Shown: positions 9,037 to 18,715 of the stretch, in pieces | How the letters are laid out: every line of letters starts with the position of its first letter | How positions within the stretch are numbered: position 1 is the stretch's first letter | Assembly: GCF_016820635.1 (NCBI RefSeq) | Contig: NZ_WSFU01000061.1 | Location: 1 to 48,999, forward strand | Direction of reading: 5' to 3' | Origin: Anaeromonas gelatinilytica | GTDB taxonomy: Bacteria; Bacillota; Clostridia; Tissierellales; SIT17 | DNA length: 48,999 bases | Made by a program: the position numbers and the translations under genes | Notes under the pieces: generated by a model | Database searches by the model: none | Seen by the model: only the letters and a program-made list of their open reading frames with translations | Told to the model about the DNA's origin: nothing

Positions 9037-9552
9037 TTATCTTTCTATTCCATCCCTTGCTTCTACTCCATCAGTATAATAATGCTTTATTTCCTTCATT
9101 TCTGTTACTAAATCTGCTAATTCTATAAATTCTTTAGGGGCATAACGCCCAGTAATTATTACTTCTACATTCTTACTTCTTTCATCCAATACTTTTAACA
9201 CTTCCTCTACAGACAATAATTTATAGAATATTGCTATACTAATCTCATCTAATACTACAATATCAAATTCTCCCTTTGATAATATATCTCTACATTTTTC
9301 AAGTCCCTCTTTTGCCAATTGAATATCCTTTTCTTCAGGATCCTTATTTATGAAACAATCTCTACCAAATTGTTCAATTTGAAGATTCGGTAAGTATTTA
9401 ACAGTTTTTGTTTCGTTATATTTCATACTTTTAACAAATTGACCTATATAAACTTTCTTTCCAGCACCTATTGCCCTCAATGCTAATCCAAAGGCAGCAG
9501 TAGTTTTTCCTTTGCCATTTCCTGTGTAAATATGAATATATCCTTTCTCCAT
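9037..9552 (-). CDS. cobO: cob(I)yrinic acid a,c-diamide adenosyltransferase (CobO/BtuR)
   Basis: A 171-residue ATP-dependent corrinoid adenosyltransferase. YIHIYTGNGKGKTTAAFGLALRA at the N-terminus carries the P-loop (GNGKGKTT), and FDIVVLDEI is the Walker-B-like block. It adds the 5'-deoxyadenosyl ligand to reduced corrinoid and so makes adenosylcobalamin. No other corrinoid genes are nearby, so it may serve salvage. Adenosylcobalamin is needed by the KamDE mutase encoded at 36-38 kb. That link is functional inference, as the genes are not in one operon. The length is slightly short of, but within, the family range. Confidence 0.9.
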   Translation of the reverse strand: MEKGYIHIYTGNGKGKTTAAFGLALRAIGAGKKVYIGQFVKSMKYNETKTVKYLPNLQIEQFGRDCFINKDPEEKDIQLAKEGLEKCRDILSKGEFDIVVLDEISIAIFYKLLSVEEVLKVLDERSKNVEVIITGRYAPKEFIELADLVTEMKEIKHYYTDGVEARDGIER

Positions 9553-9690
9553 AACTTAATCATCCTTTCTATTATTTCTTATGACTATATTATATCCTGT
9601 GAATAATATTATGAAAACCTATATTTATACTTGTCACACTTTCAAAAACTCATCATATGATGTATTGAAAGAATACAGGAGGTGATATAA

Positions 9691-10002
9691 ATGGATTGTA
9701 TTCCTAATAAAAATAAAAAAAAACCTGATGATTGTAAGAAATTACCTGGTACTATTCTTCGTATAAAAATACCTGCAGGAACAGTTATAGATATTCTTGA
9801 TTTATTAGAAGTAACTATTACGACTAAAATTTGTTTGATTCTCAGAATTCCTAAATTTAAGGATGAAGAAAAAAAATCATTTAAAGATAAAGAAAAAGAA
9901 AAAAACCCATTTAAAGACAAAGAAAAAAATCCATTCGAATTCGATACACTTGTAGATGCAATAAAAGATTCTGATGTTACTGTTGAATTTGAGCAACTTT
10001 AA
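9691..10002 (+). CDS. small Lys-rich hypothetical protein with KDKEK repeats
   Basis: A 103-residue protein with a strong GGAGGTGAT site 6 bases before ATG 9691. Residues 1-17 are polar and carry two Cys. Residues 20-56 form a predicted beta-rich core (GTILRIKIPAGTVIDILDLLEVTITTKICLIL). Residues 60-85 are low-complexity and contain FKDKEK twice, with two NPF triplets. The C-terminus is acidic. There is no signal peptide. The general look is of a small structural or spore-associated protein, but I recognise no family and will not assign a function. It converges on thiE and shares its terminator. Confidence 0.6.
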   Translation: MDCIPNKNKKKPDDCKKLPGTILRIKIPAGTVIDILDLLEVTITTKICLILRIPKFKDEEKKSFKDKEKEKNPFKDKEKNPFEFDTLVDAIKDSDVTVEFEQL

Positions 10003-10046
10003 TTAATTTGTTATAATATATCATTTCTATTATATTTTATATTAAA

Positions 10047-10080
10047 ATAAGTAAATCCCTTTTGACGGGGATTTACTTAT
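10047..10080. terminator. bidirectional terminator at the end of thiE
   Basis: ATAAGTAAATCCC (10047-10059) pairs with GGGATTTACTTAT (10068-10080), a 13-bp stem with an 8-base loop. The thiE stop codon (10073-10075) lies inside the stem. The hairpin also serves the convergent gene ending at 10002. Confidence 0.75.
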
Positions 10081-10702
10081 TCTTTACATAGATACTTTTA
10101 GCTGAATTATAGATATCTTCTTCCCCTAAAATTGCTGATACAACAGCTATGCCATCAATCCCTGAATTCATTACTTCTATCGCATTTGATTTATTTATTC
10201 CTCCTATACCTACTACTGGTATTTCAACAGAAGATTTAATCAATTGTAAATCATCGATACTTACCCTTCCAGCATCCTTCTTTGTATCTGTAGGAAATAA
10301 AGCTCCTACTCCAAGATAATCTGCTCCTTGGATTTCTGCGTCAAGGGCTTCACTAAGACTAGATGTAGATACTCCTAATATCTTATCTTTACCTAATAAT
10401 CTTCTTGCAATATTTATTGGTATATCATTTGATCCTATATGCAATCCCTCTGCATCCACTGCTAATACAATATCCAGTCTATCATTAATTATTAAAGGAA
10501 TATTATATTTATTAGTTATTTTTTTTACCTTCATAGCTATATCGTAAAATTCTCTAGTAAAAGCATTCTTCTCCCTTAATTGAACTATTCCTACTCCTCC
10601 CTGTATTGCTTCTTCTATACTTTTATACAAATCTTTACCTTTAAGGATTTTTCTATCAGTAACCAAATATAATGTATAATCAGTATCTTTCTTATTGTTC
10701 AT
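10073..10702 (-). CDS. thiE: thiamine-phosphate synthase
   Basis: A 209-residue TIM-barrel enzyme that joins HMP pyrophosphate and the thiazole phosphate to give thiamine phosphate. The family blocks are LYLVTDR near the start, [19 protein letters not shown] (phosphate and pyrophosphate binding), [16 protein letters not shown] and [12 protein letters not shown]. Length is standard. The start is placed at ATG 10702, 6 bases after an AGGTG site that lies inside the end of thiM. The two genes overlap by 11 bases, which suggests translational coupling. It is the last gene of the riboswitch-controlled thiD-thiM-thiE operon. Cytoplasmic. Confidence 0.93.
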   Translation of the reverse strand: MNNKKDTDYTLYLVTDRKILKGKDLYKSIEEAIQGGVGIVQLREKNAFTREFYDIAMKVKKITNKYNIPLIINDRLDIVLAVDAEGLHIGSNDIPINIARRLLGKDKILGVSTSSLSEALDAEIQGADYLGVGALFPTDTKKDAGRVSIDDLQLIKSSVEIPVVGIGGINKSNAIEVMNSGIDGIAVVSAILGEEDIYNSAKSIYVKNK

Positions 10703-11504
10703 ATATTTCACCTATCTTTATTATATTTTCTGTATATAAATTATAAATACTATCAAATAAACTCACCTTATAACTTCCTATTCCTTTATCAACCTTTAAT
10801 AAATTTGCAGCAATTTCTCCTGCAATTCCCATAGATAATATTCCTCCTATTGCTCCAATAAGATAATCTCTAGTAACACCACAATATGAAGCTATTAATG
10901 AACCCGTCATACAACCAGTTCCCGTTATTCTTGATAGTCTTTCATCTCCATTATTTATACAAAAAACTCTATTCCCATCAGATATAATATCTCTTTTTCC
11001 AGTTATGGCAATTATACATTCCAATTTTGATGCTAGCTCCTGTGCAACTGCTTCTCCATTATCATCATCTGCTATAGAATCTACTCCTCGTATATTCACA
11101 TCTAATCCAGATATAGATTTTATTTCAGACATATTTCCCTTAATTACAGATACACTTACATTTTCTAATATATCCTCTATAGATTTAGTTCTTAAATTTG
11201 TAGCTCCAACTCCTACTGGATCAAGGATAACAGGTATATTTAATTCATTTGCTTTTCTTCCTGCTATTATCATCGATTTGATGTCATTTGAAGTTAATGT
11301 CCCTATATTTAAAATTAAAGAAGATGACATTGATACGACTTCCTCTACTTCCTTTTCATCATAAGCCATGATTGGTGATGCACCTATAGCAAGAGTTACA
11401 TTTGCACAATCATTTGCTGTTACAAAATTTGTCATATGATGAACTAATGGCTTTCTCATCTTTATTATTTCTAAAACCTCCGAAACTCTTTCTAATATTT
11501 CCAT
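10692..11504 (-). CDS. thiM: hydroxyethylthiazole kinase
   Basis: A 270-residue ribokinase-like enzyme that phosphorylates 4-methyl-5-(2-hydroxyethyl)thiazole, a salvage route to the thiazole half of thiamine. [30 protein letters not shown] is the family N-terminus. [11 protein letters not shown] and [15 protein letters not shown] are the substrate and ATP/catalytic loops, the latter with the catalytic Cys of the GTGC motif. It lies between thiD and thiE, with a good GGAGG site before ATG 11504. The presence of thiM without thiazole synthesis genes in this window points to salvage. Confidence 0.94.
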   Translation of the reverse strand: MEILERVSEVLEIIKMRKPLVHHMTNFVTANDCANVTLAIGASPIMAYDEKEVEEVVSMSSSLILNIGTLTSNDIKSMIIAGRKANELNIPVILDPVGVGATNLRTKSIEDILENVSVSVIKGNMSEIKSISGLDVNIRGVDSIADDDNGEAVAQELASKLECIIAITGKRDIISDGNRVFCINNGDERLSRITGTGCMTGSLIASYCGVTRDYLIGAIGGILSMGIAGEIAANLLKVDKGIGSYKVSLFDSIYNLYTENIIKIGEIYEQ

Positions 11505-11546
11505 TTAATATAACCTCCAATTTATAAAAATCTATTATTTAGTTCG

Positions 11547-12356
11547 TTATTCATCCAACATACCTGCTTTTTTATATAATGTATAAAAATGATTTGTAGG
11601 TCCCACTCCTTTCCCTAAAGAAAAAGAAGTCTTTATTGCTATAGTGATATATTTTTTTGCATTTAAAACCGAATCTTCAATATTAAAATTTCTAGCAAGA
11701 TTCGAAGCAATTGCTGATGATAACGTACATCCTGTACCATGGGTATTTTTTGTATTAATTCTTTCAGATTTAAAATCTATAAAATCCTTTCCATTATATA
11801 GTATATCAATTGCAGTATCTCCTTCTCTATGACCACCTTTTATCAATACATTTCTTGCTCCTAATTCATATATTTTCATAGCAGCTTTCTTCATTTCCTC
11901 TAAACTATTTATATCCATTCTGGATATTACTTCCGCTTCAGGTATATTCGGTGTAACTATTGTAGATAAAGGCAAAAGCTCTTTTATCAATGTTCCCTTC
12001 GCTTCAGGAATCAATAAATCATAACCACTTTTTGATATCATTACGGGATCTAATACAATATTTGCTGGTTTATATTTTCTTAATTTACTTGCTATAGCTT
12101 CTATAGTATCTATTTGTGATACCATTCCTATTTTCAAGGCATCAACTTCAATATCATCAAATATAGCATCAATCTGCTTCTTAATAATATCTACAGAAAT
12201 ATCTTCTACATCAAAAACTCCTTGGGTATTCTGAGCTGTAACAGCAGTTATTACACTCATTCCAAATACTCCATGAGCAGAAAAAGTCTTTAAATCTGCC
12301 TGTATACCAGCCCCCCCACTGCTATCTGAACCAGCTATTGTTAATACATTTTTCAT
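11547..12356 (-). CDS. thiD: bifunctional hydroxymethylpyrimidine kinase/phosphomethylpyrimidine kinase
   Basis: A 269-residue ribokinase-family enzyme that phosphorylates HMP and then HMP phosphate to HMP pyrophosphate. TIAGSDSSGGAGIQADLKTFSAHG at the N-terminus binds the pyrimidine, ALKIGMVSQ and VLDPVMISKSG are conserved, and NTHGTGCTLSSAIA carries the catalytic loop. It is the first gene of thiD-thiM-thiE and sits behind the TPP riboswitch at 12447-12536. AGGAGGT is 8 bases before ATG 12356. The product of ThiC, encoded at 34.6 kb, feeds this step. Confidence 0.95.
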   Translation of the reverse strand: MKNVLTIAGSDSSGGAGIQADLKTFSAHGVFGMSVITAVTAQNTQGVFDVEDISVDIIKKQIDAIFDDIEVDALKIGMVSQIDTIEAIASKLRKYKPANIVLDPVMISKSGYDLLIPEAKGTLIKELLPLSTIVTPNIPEAEVISRMDINSLEEMKKAAMKIYELGARNVLIKGGHREGDTAIDILYNGKDFIDFKSERINTKNTHGTGCTLSSAIASNLARNFNIEDSVLNAKKYITIAIKTSFSLGKGVGPTNHFYTLYKKAGMLDE

Positions 12357-12391
12357 TGTTAAGTACCTCCTTATTATTTCTTTAAAAAATT

Positions 12392-12426
12392 AAAAAGCAT
12401 AAACCCCTGAATAAGGATTTATGCTT
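12392..12426 (-). terminator. riboswitch-controlled terminator before thiD
   Basis: Read on the minus strand, AAGCATAAA (12426-12418) pairs with TTTATGCTT (12403-12395) and is followed by a T-rich run. It lies between the TPP aptamer and the thiD ribosome binding site, so the riboswitch most likely acts by transcription attenuation. Confidence 0.75.
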
Positions 12427-12446
12427 ATATACATAAATATATGTAA

Positions 12447-12536
12447 CTTTCCTACGCTGGCATTATCCAGATCAGGTTAAGGGTCAAAGACTTCATCGTG
12501 TCTTTATCTCAGCTAGACTATCCAGCACCCCTAGTA
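12447..12536 (-). promoter_or_regulatory. TPP riboswitch (THI element) controlling thiD-thiM-thiE
   Basis: On the minus strand the conserved THI-box segments appear in order: GGGGTGCT, then AGCTGAGATAAAG, TTTGACCC, AACCTGATCTGGATAATG and CCAGCGTAGGAAAG. These are the pyrimidine- and pyrophosphate-binding helices of the thiamine pyrophosphate aptamer. It is about 90 bases long and ends some 20 bases before the terminator at 12392-12426. Confidence 0.95.
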
Positions 12537-12575
12537 ATAGCTTATTTGCTTTTCATAACAATATTAACATACAAA

Positions 12576-14186
12576 TTAATGTTTGTCATCTTTCTCATAT
12601 ACTAATTTACCATTAATATATGTTTCTTCAACACTTATTTCATCTATTTTTTCTAAATTTATTTCTAAAATATCCTTATCAAGGACTATAAAATCACCAT
12701 AATATCCTTCTCTAAGTTGTCCAATATATGGAATTCCTACAATCTGTTGTGCTTCCCTTGTATACAACTCTATTGCTGTAGCTACATCTATCCTTTCTTC
12801 TTGACCAATATCTGTTCCATCATAAGCCTTTCTAATAACAGCAGATTTAATTGCCACAAAAGGATTAGCTGGATTAACCCAAGCTGTTGCTGGTGCATCT
12901 GAAGAAAATGCAAGTTTTACTCCTCCATCTAATATTGATTTAAAAGGATAACTATCCCTTGTTCGTTCATGCCCTAAATTACTTAAATAAGTTTCAATTT
13001 CTGCATAAAGAAATATCGGTTGAGATACAAAAGCAATACCCAAATCTGCCGCCTTCTGTATCTCTTTATTTCCCAACATTGCAGCATGTTCTATTCTAAT
13101 TGATGGTATATCTTTAAGCCAACTTTTTGTTTCTTCAAATGTATCTAATATTAAATCAATAGTTTTTCGTCCCATAGCATGAATTACTAATTGAAGTTTT
13201 TCTTTCATAGCATATTCTGCTGCCTCTAGTAATTCCTCTTTAGATGTTGTAGGTAATCCATAAGTCTTTTCCTTTCCTAAATATGGTTCATCAATCCAAG
13301 CAGTCCTTCCAGATACACTGCCATCACCTATTATTTTAACTCCTCCTATATGAAGAATATTATTATTATCTTTTTTATGCTCATCTAAGTCAGGAAAATT
13401 CTTCAAATCTGGCCAAAGATAATATAATACTGTTCTTTGTTTTAATCCTTTTGTATAGGCCTTTAAATACATATCATAATATTCTACATTTCCTCTTCTT
13501 GCCATACAATCACTTATCACTGTTATTCCATAGGCAAGAAGTCTTTCACCTCCTTCAGCAATAATTTCTCCACTGTCTTCTATATTTAGAGTAGGCATTA
13601 TATCCAATACTAAATTTCTAGCATTTTCCTTAAGTATGCCTGTTGGTTCACCATTTAAATCTCTCTCTATCTCTCCACCATCTGGATCTGGAGTATTTTT
13701 ATCAATTCCTGCTATTTCCAAAGCTTTACTATTGACTGAGACTATATGAACACATGTACGAGTTATAACTACTGGGACATCATCACAACCTTTATCTAAA
13801 TCCCAGCGATTAGGAGCTCTACCTTCCTTTAATTTACCTTCATCATATCCCCAACCTTCTATCCAGTCGTCAATGTCCACTTTCTTTCTCATTTTACTGA
13901 CTTCTTCTATAATATCTTTGATTGAGTTTATCACTGGAGGAGTACATGAAATTTGTTTTGTAGCATTAGATAAATAAAAAGCATGCATATGACCGTCTAT
14001 AAAGCTTGGAAGAACTCTTCTTCCTTTCAAGTCTACTATGTTTTCTTCTCCTTTATTTAAATCTCTCTCATCTCCAATCCAAATAATTTTCCCATTTTCT
14101 ACTACCATTGAATTAGCATAAGGTTTTTCTGGATTTGAAGTAAATATTTTACCATTTAAAAAAATATTTTTTCCCTTTTTACTCAT
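12576..14186 (-). CDS. amidohydrolase family 3 protein, YtcJ-like
   Basis: A 536-residue metal-dependent hydrolase of the YtcJ/amidohydrolase-3 group. It begins with the small beta domain (NIFLNGKIFTSNPEKPYANSMVVENGKIIWIG), followed by the metal-site motif LPSFIDGHMHAF (about residues 59-70). Later metal ligands include LVIHAMGRK, SIRIEHAAML and AFSSDAPATAW, with the terminal Asp ligand in SSDAP. No signal peptide is visible. The substrate is unknown; the family includes N-substituted formamide deformylases and cyclic amide hydrolases. It lies just downstream of the CCA-adding gene with about 45 bases between them, so the two may be co-transcribed. Confidence 0.85.
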   Translation of the reverse strand: MSKKGKNIFLNGKIFTSNPEKPYANSMVVENGKIIWIGDERDLNKGEENIVDLKGRRVLPSFIDGHMHAFYLSNATKQISCTPPVINSIKDIIEEVSKMRKKVDIDDWIEGWGYDEGKLKEGRAPNRWDLDKGCDDVPVVITRTCVHIVSVNSKALEIAGIDKNTPDPDGGEIERDLNGEPTGILKENARNLVLDIMPTLNIEDSGEIIAEGGERLLAYGITVISDCMARRGNVEYYDMYLKAYTKGLKQRTVLYYLWPDLKNFPDLDEHKKDNNNILHIGGVKIIGDGSVSGRTAWIDEPYLGKEKTYGLPTTSKEELLEAAEYAMKEKLQLVIHAMGRKTIDLILDTFEETKSWLKDIPSIRIEHAAMLGNKEIQKAADLGIAFVSQPIFLYAEIETYLSNLGHERTRDSYPFKSILDGGVKLAFSSDAPATAWVNPANPFVAIKSAVIRKAYDGTDIGQEERIDVATAIELYTREAQQIVGIPYIGQLREGYYGDFIVLDKDILEINLEKIDEISVEETYINGKLVYEKDDKH

Positions 14187-14231
14187 ATTGAAAGTCTCCC
14201 TTCATCTATAATATAAATGAAAATTTCTAAA

Positions 14232-15566
14232 TTAAAATAAAAATTTGTCTTTCACTATAGCTAATAAATTTCCTTTTGTATTTAAATTTTCATCTTCCAT
14301 CACCTTATCTAAAAGATAATTTAATATTTCTCCTATCCTAGGTCCTTGAGATATACCAATATCCATTAAATCTTTACCGCCTATTGCTAGATCCTTTACA
14401 TGTAAGATTTGTTTTTTATTCAAAATATTTTTTATTCTATCTTCCAATAAATCAATCACATCTAAATCTTTTGTACTTAATCCACACAATATATCTGCTC
14501 TCATTAATTGTAAAAGTTTAAATATATTTTCTTCTCCTACTCTATTTATTAATCTCTTTAATCCTTTATTTTTTAATTCATTATGATATATCATATGTTC
14601 TCTTATTAATGAACTTACTGTTAATATAAGTCTTTTTGGAGATTTTAATCTTTTCAAAACTTTTATTGCTATTTCTTCTCCTAATTTATCATGTCCATAA
14701 AAATGACCAATACCCTTTTCATCTAAAGTAAAAGTTACTGGTTTCCCAATATCATGAAAAAATGCGGCTAATCTACTCTCTATATCTTCTGGAGATTTAT
14801 CCACAACACAGAGTATATGATCAAAAATATTTTTGTCATGATGTGGATTATATTGATTAAAGTCCACAGTATCAACAATTTCAGGAATAATATGATCTAT
14901 TAATCCTGTATTTACTAAAAGAAGTATCCCTTTCGATGGTTTCTTTGTTAAAAGTATCTTAAAAAATTCATCCCTTATTCTCTCCATACTAACTTCAAAT
15001 AAATTATCCTTCAATTCTACTATACTTTCATAAGTAGATACTTCTATATTAAAATTTAATTCTGTAGCAAATCTTATTCCCCTTAATAACCTAAGACCAT
15101 CCTCATTGAATCTTCTCTTTGAATTTCCTACAGTTTTTATTAATTTATTATTTATATCTTCTCTTCCTCCAAAAGGATCAACTAACCCTTTGATAGGACT
15201 ATATGCCATAGAATTTATAGTAAAATCTCTTCTAGATAAATCAGCCTTTATATCCTTTTCAAATTCTACCCATCCAGGACGTCTTCTGTCTGTATAATCT
15301 CCTTCCGAACGAAATGTAGTTATTTCAATAGGTTTACTATTCTTAATTACAGTAATTGTGCCAAATCTCCTACCTGTTTCTATAGTCTTTTCTTCACAAA
15401 AAACTTTCATTATTTCACTTGGTAATGCAGAAGTAGTAACATCCCAATCCTTAGGTATTCTATTCATAAAACTATCTCTGATACAACCACCTACTATATA
15501 TGTATCAAATCCGTTATCATTTAGTTTCTCTAGTATATATAATACTTCTTTTGGTATGTTTATCAT
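14232..15566 (-). CDS. cca: CCA-adding tRNA nucleotidyltransferase
   Basis: A 444-residue class II nucleotidyltransferase that adds or repairs the 3' CCA of tRNA. The head contains YIVGGCIRDSFMNRIPKDWDVTTSA with the GGxxRD and DxD metal motifs, then RRDFTINSMAY and GLVDPFGGREDI, and RFNEDGLRLLRGIRFATEL. The middle carries an HD domain (AAFFHDIGKP, HDKLGEE), which some family members use for phosphatase or phosphodiesterase activity. The start at 15566 is chosen because TTAGGA lies 9 bases upstream. The earlier ATG at 15575 is directly abutted to it. Cytoplasmic housekeeping gene. Confidence 0.92.
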   Translation of the reverse strand: MINIPKEVLYILEKLNDNGFDTYIVGGCIRDSFMNRIPKDWDVTTSALPSEIMKVFCEEKTIETGRRFGTITVIKNSKPIEITTFRSEGDYTDRRRPGWVEFEKDIKADLSRRDFTINSMAYSPIKGLVDPFGGREDINNKLIKTVGNSKRRFNEDGLRLLRGIRFATELNFNIEVSTYESIVELKDNLFEVSMERIRDEFFKILLTKKPSKGILLLVNTGLIDHIIPEIVDTVDFNQYNPHHDKNIFDHILCVVDKSPEDIESRLAAFFHDIGKPVTFTLDEKGIGHFYGHDKLGEEIAIKVLKRLKSPKRLILTVSSLIREHMIYHNELKNKGLKRLINRVGEENIFKLLQLMRADILCGLSTKDLDVIDLLEDRIKNILNKKQILHVKDLAIGGKDLMDIGISQGPRIGEILNYLLDKVMEDENLNTKGNLLAIVKDKFLF

Positions 15567-15622
15567 AATTATCATTCCTAACTAAAAACTTGGTGAATCC
15601 AATATAATTATATCACTTCAAT

Positions 15623-15653
15623 AAAAAAATTGAGCCTAATGGCTCAATTTTTT
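15623..15653 (-). terminator. terminator of the lipoprotein gene
   Basis: AAAAAATTGAGCC pairs with GGCTCAATTTTTT around a TAAT loop, just past the lipoprotein stop codon. It has T-rich flanks on both strands. Confidence 0.75.
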
Positions 15654-16224
15654 ATTCTTTTACTTCTATTTCTCCTGTTATCTTACTATCATCATCTTTA
15701 TCAAAAGATTCCTTATACTCTTCACTAGCAAAGTATACATTTCCTTCTACTGTAGTATCAACTAACTGGAATGCATTTTCTTCTACATATATGTCACCAG
15801 CAAATGTTCCACTTTGAATCCTAGCATTTGGACTATCAATAGTTAATTTTGGTGCTGTTAATGTATATCTAGCGGTTACATTACGATCTTCATCTTGCTC
15901 ATATAAGGCTATCTTACGAGCAGTCTCATCATTGTTTGTAAATTCACCTTCTAATACTAATTCTTCATCAAAAGATAAATCTGTTAATGTTGCAATAAGC
16001 CAAGTACCATCTTCACTAATTGCCTCTTTGAAATCTTCTTCTTCATTTACTATTGAAGCTGTAGTAACAGCATCAGTATCTCCTTCATCTGTTACATCTT
16101 CCTCTGTATCTTTCTGATTATCTTCAACTTGCGAATCATCCTCTTCTACGGAATCATTATTACCACATCCTGCTAGCAATGCAACTACTAATATCAATGA
16201 TATAAAAAGCGCTTTAAACTTCAC
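15652..16224 (-). CDS. lipoprotein of unknown function, acidic
   Basis: A 190-residue secreted lipoprotein. The N-terminus is a typical signal (KFKALFISLILVVALLAGC) with the acylated Cys at about position 20, followed by a very acidic linker of Asp/Glu. The rest is beta-rich and includes short stacked strands such as TIDSPNARIQSGTFAGDIYV and VEGNVYFASEEY, reminiscent of beta-helical polymer-forming or adhesion-like lipoproteins, though no named family is certain. Start is the GTG at 16224, 8 bases after AGGAGG, rather than the TTG at 16227. It is divergent from glnK with about 280 bases of AT-rich DNA between, in which I see no gene. Confidence 0.75.
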   Translation of the reverse strand: MKFKALFISLILVVALLAGCGNNDSVEEDDSQVEDNQKDTEEDVTDEGDTDAVTTASIVNEEEDFKEAISEDGTWLIATLTDLSFDEELVLEGEFTNNDETARKIALYEQDEDRNVTARYTLTAPKLTIDSPNARIQSGTFAGDIYVEENAFQLVDTTVEGNVYFASEEYKESFDKDDDSKITGEIEVKE

Positions 16225-16501
16225 CAAGATCTCCTCCTTATTTTTTTCTTCAAATAATTAAGTACCCTTATAATATATTTTTAATCAAATATCACTATTA
16301 TATTCTAAAATTAAAATAATTTACTTTTATATTGTTCCCTTTTACTATAGAAAGCCTAATATTTATAAACATAATTAAAATACTCTTTTTCCCAATATAT
16401 ACTCAAGATACTATTTAATTATATCTATCACAAGCCTTAAATCCTTTAATTATTTTTATTAAATGATATAATTATTATAATACTTTATAGGGTGAATATA
16501 T

Positions 16502-17758
16502 ATGAATAAAACACGAAAAATCCTAATAATAATTCTTATCATACTTATATCATCACAAATTCATATAGAAATATTACTAACTAATTTTAGAATATCTTTT
16601 GCAGTTATAATTTTCCCAACTCTTATATATATATTTAAAGATTTAAGAACATATAATGCTGGACTATTCGTTGGGACTTTATTATATATTCAACGATTAA
16701 TACTACATTTAATTGAACATAAACACTTCTTTGATAAAATCACTGTTTATTTACCTGAAGTAGTTTTTTATACCCTGTATGGATTTATACTTGTTTATAT
16801 AATACGCAAAAGAAAAAATATACAACTACATATACTCTTATTTTATATGATTCTTTTAGATTTTTTATTGAATCTATTAGAAGTTCTACTATCATCTAAA
16901 TTTATTGTTGACTTTAATATAAATAAAATAACATTTATACTTCTTATAGTAGCAATAATTAGATCATTAATAACAATAGGAATTATTTTAATAATTAAAT
17001 ATTATAAAATGTTTTTAATTAAAACCGAACATGAGAAAAGATATAAAAAACTAGTATGGCTATTCTCTAAACTTAGAAGTGAAATGTATTGGATGGAAAA
17101 AAACATGATATATATAGAAAAGATTATGGATCAATCATATAAGCTCTTTGAAGACATAAGAAATATTAAAGACGAAGAAAGTTGGTCATCAAGAGCCCTA
17201 GAAATTTCAAAAGATATCCACGAAATAAAAAAAGAATATGCCTTAACTTTAATAGGACTAGAAGAAGTATTAGAAGGAAATATCAATGAAAAAGGACTAA
17301 AATTTAAAGAAATATTATCTATTTTAGAAGATAGTCTAGATAAACTAATAAATAGCAAGAATAAAAACATCAAATTAAATTTTGATATTTATGAAAATTT
17401 TTATACTACTAAACATTATCAATTAATATCTATTTTAAGAAATATTCTTGTAAATAGTATTGAGGCAATTGATAAAAAGGAAGGTAAAATTACCTTAATT
17501 CATATGCAAAATGATACCTCCCATACCTTTGTAATAAAAGATAATGGTAAAGGAATCAAAAGAGAAGATATATCAAATGTATTTAACCCTGGATTTACTA
17601 CTAAAATCAATTCAAATACTGGTTATTTAGGTAGAGGAATAGGCCTCAATTTAGTAAAAGATTTGGTGGAAAATACTTTTAACGGTAAAATCAAATTATA
17701 TTCTTTAATAGGAGAAGAAACGATATTTAATATATCGATTCCTAAAGAAAACCTATAG
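16502..17758 (+). CDS. glnK: sensor histidine kinase, GlnK (YcbA)-like
   Basis: A 418-residue membrane sensor kinase. The N-terminal 170 residues hold about six hydrophobic segments and no large extracellular domain. A coiled linker (residues 175-270) carries the dimerisation region, and the C-terminal GHKL ATPase has an N-box LRNILVNSIEAIDKKEG, G1 DNGKGI and G2 GRGIGLNLV. Order and type match GlnK of Bacillus subtilis, which senses glutamine and controls the GlnT transporter through GlnL. The response regulator follows after 10 bases, and a GlnT/AgcS-type symporter follows that. Assignment rests mainly on this three-gene context. The signal sensed here may differ. Confidence 0.75.
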   Translation: MNKTRKILIIILIILISSQIHIEILLTNFRISFAVIIFPTLIYIFKDLRTYNAGLFVGTLLYIQRLILHLIEHKHFFDKITVYLPEVVFYTLYGFILVYIIRKRKNIQLHILLFYMILLDFLLNLLEVLLSSKFIVDFNINKITFILLIVAIIRSLITIGIILIIKYYKMFLIKTEHEKRYKKLVWLFSKLRSEMYWMEKNMIYIEKIMDQSYKLFEDIRNIKDEESWSSRALEISKDIHEIKKEYALTLIGLEEVLEGNINEKGLKFKEILSILEDSLDKLINSKNKNIKLNFDIYENFYTTKHYQLISILRNILVNSIEAIDKKEGKITLIHMQNDTSHTFVIKDNGKGIKREDISNVFNPGFTTKINSNTGYLGRGIGLNLVKDLVENTFNGKIKLYSLIGEETIFNISIPKENL

Positions 17759-17768
17759 GAGGGTTATT

Positions 17769-18599
17769 ATGGATATATTTATCATCGAAGATGATTTAAA
17801 TATAATTAAATCTTTAAGTTATATAATTAAAGATAATGCCTTAGGAAATGTAATAGGATCTGCCATTACTGGAAAAACAGGCTTAAAAAAAATTAAAGAG
17901 TTAATCCCTGATATTGTCCTAGTAGATTACTTATTACCAGAAATAGATGGAGTTACACTAGTTAATGAATTAAAAAATATATTTCCTAATATATCTTTTA
18001 TAATGATATCTCATGTTAATTCAAAGGATATGATAGCAAAAGCCTATAAAAGTGGTATTGAATACTATATTAATAAACCACTTAATGTAATTGAGATAGA
18101 GTCAATTATTAATAAAGTAAAAAGTAATATAGAAAAGGAAAAAAAACTAACATATATAAAAGATTTAATAGAAAGTCAAAGTTTTCCTATTAACCAATCT
18201 ATTAATTGTGAAGAATGTTTAAAAAAAGTATTATATAAATTAGGTATAGTAGGAGAAAATGGGGCTAATGATATAATTATTACTGTAACATATATAATGA
18301 AGAATGATATTAATGCAAACGATTTTTCATTAAAAGATATCTGTAGTATTTACTCCTCTAATCCTAAATCAATGGAACAAAGAATGAGACGAACAGCTTA
18401 TCTAGCTTTATCTAATATTGCAAATATAGGACTTGAAGATTTTATGAATGATATATTTATGGATTATTCTAATAGTCTCTTCAATTTTGAACAAGTTAGA
18501 ATTGAAATGAACTATCTAAAGGGTAAGTCACCAAAAAAAGGGAAAGTTAATTTAAAAAAATTCTTATATGGATTAACTTATTATTGTGAAAACAATTAA
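17769..18599 (+). CDS. glnL: response regulator, GlnL (YcbB)-like
   Basis: A 276-residue regulator. Residues 1-120 are a receiver domain with acidic pair IIEDD, phospho-acceptor Asp53 (VLVDYLLPE) and the conserved Lys in INKPLN. The C-terminal half is the YcbB/GlnL-type DNA-binding output domain (EECLKKVLYKLGIVGENGANDIIITVTYIM and PKSMEQRMRRTAYLALSNIA), not the usual OmpR or NarL fold. GGAGGG lies just before ATG 17769 and overlaps the end of glnK's context, so the two genes are coupled. Its likely target is the symporter gene at 18716. Confidence 0.8.
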   Translation: MDIFIIEDDLNIIKSLSYIIKDNALGNVIGSAITGKTGLKKIKELIPDIVLVDYLLPEIDGVTLVNELKNIFPNISFIMISHVNSKDMIAKAYKSGIEYYINKPLNVIEIESIINKVKSNIEKEKKLTYIKDLIESQSFPINQSINCEECLKKVLYKLGIVGENGANDIIITVTYIMKNDINANDFSLKDICSIYSSNPKSMEQRMRRTAYLALSNIANIGLEDFMNDIFMDYSNSLFNFEQVRIEMNYLKGKSPKKGKVNLKKFLYGLTYYCENN

Positions 18600-18715
18600 C
18601 AAAATTTCAACTCCTCTGTAACTTTTTGAAGTACATTGAAACTTAGAATGTATACTTACTATTAAGAAAATTTAATTTGTTTGAATTTTCATATAATATT
18701 AGGAGGAGATGTATT

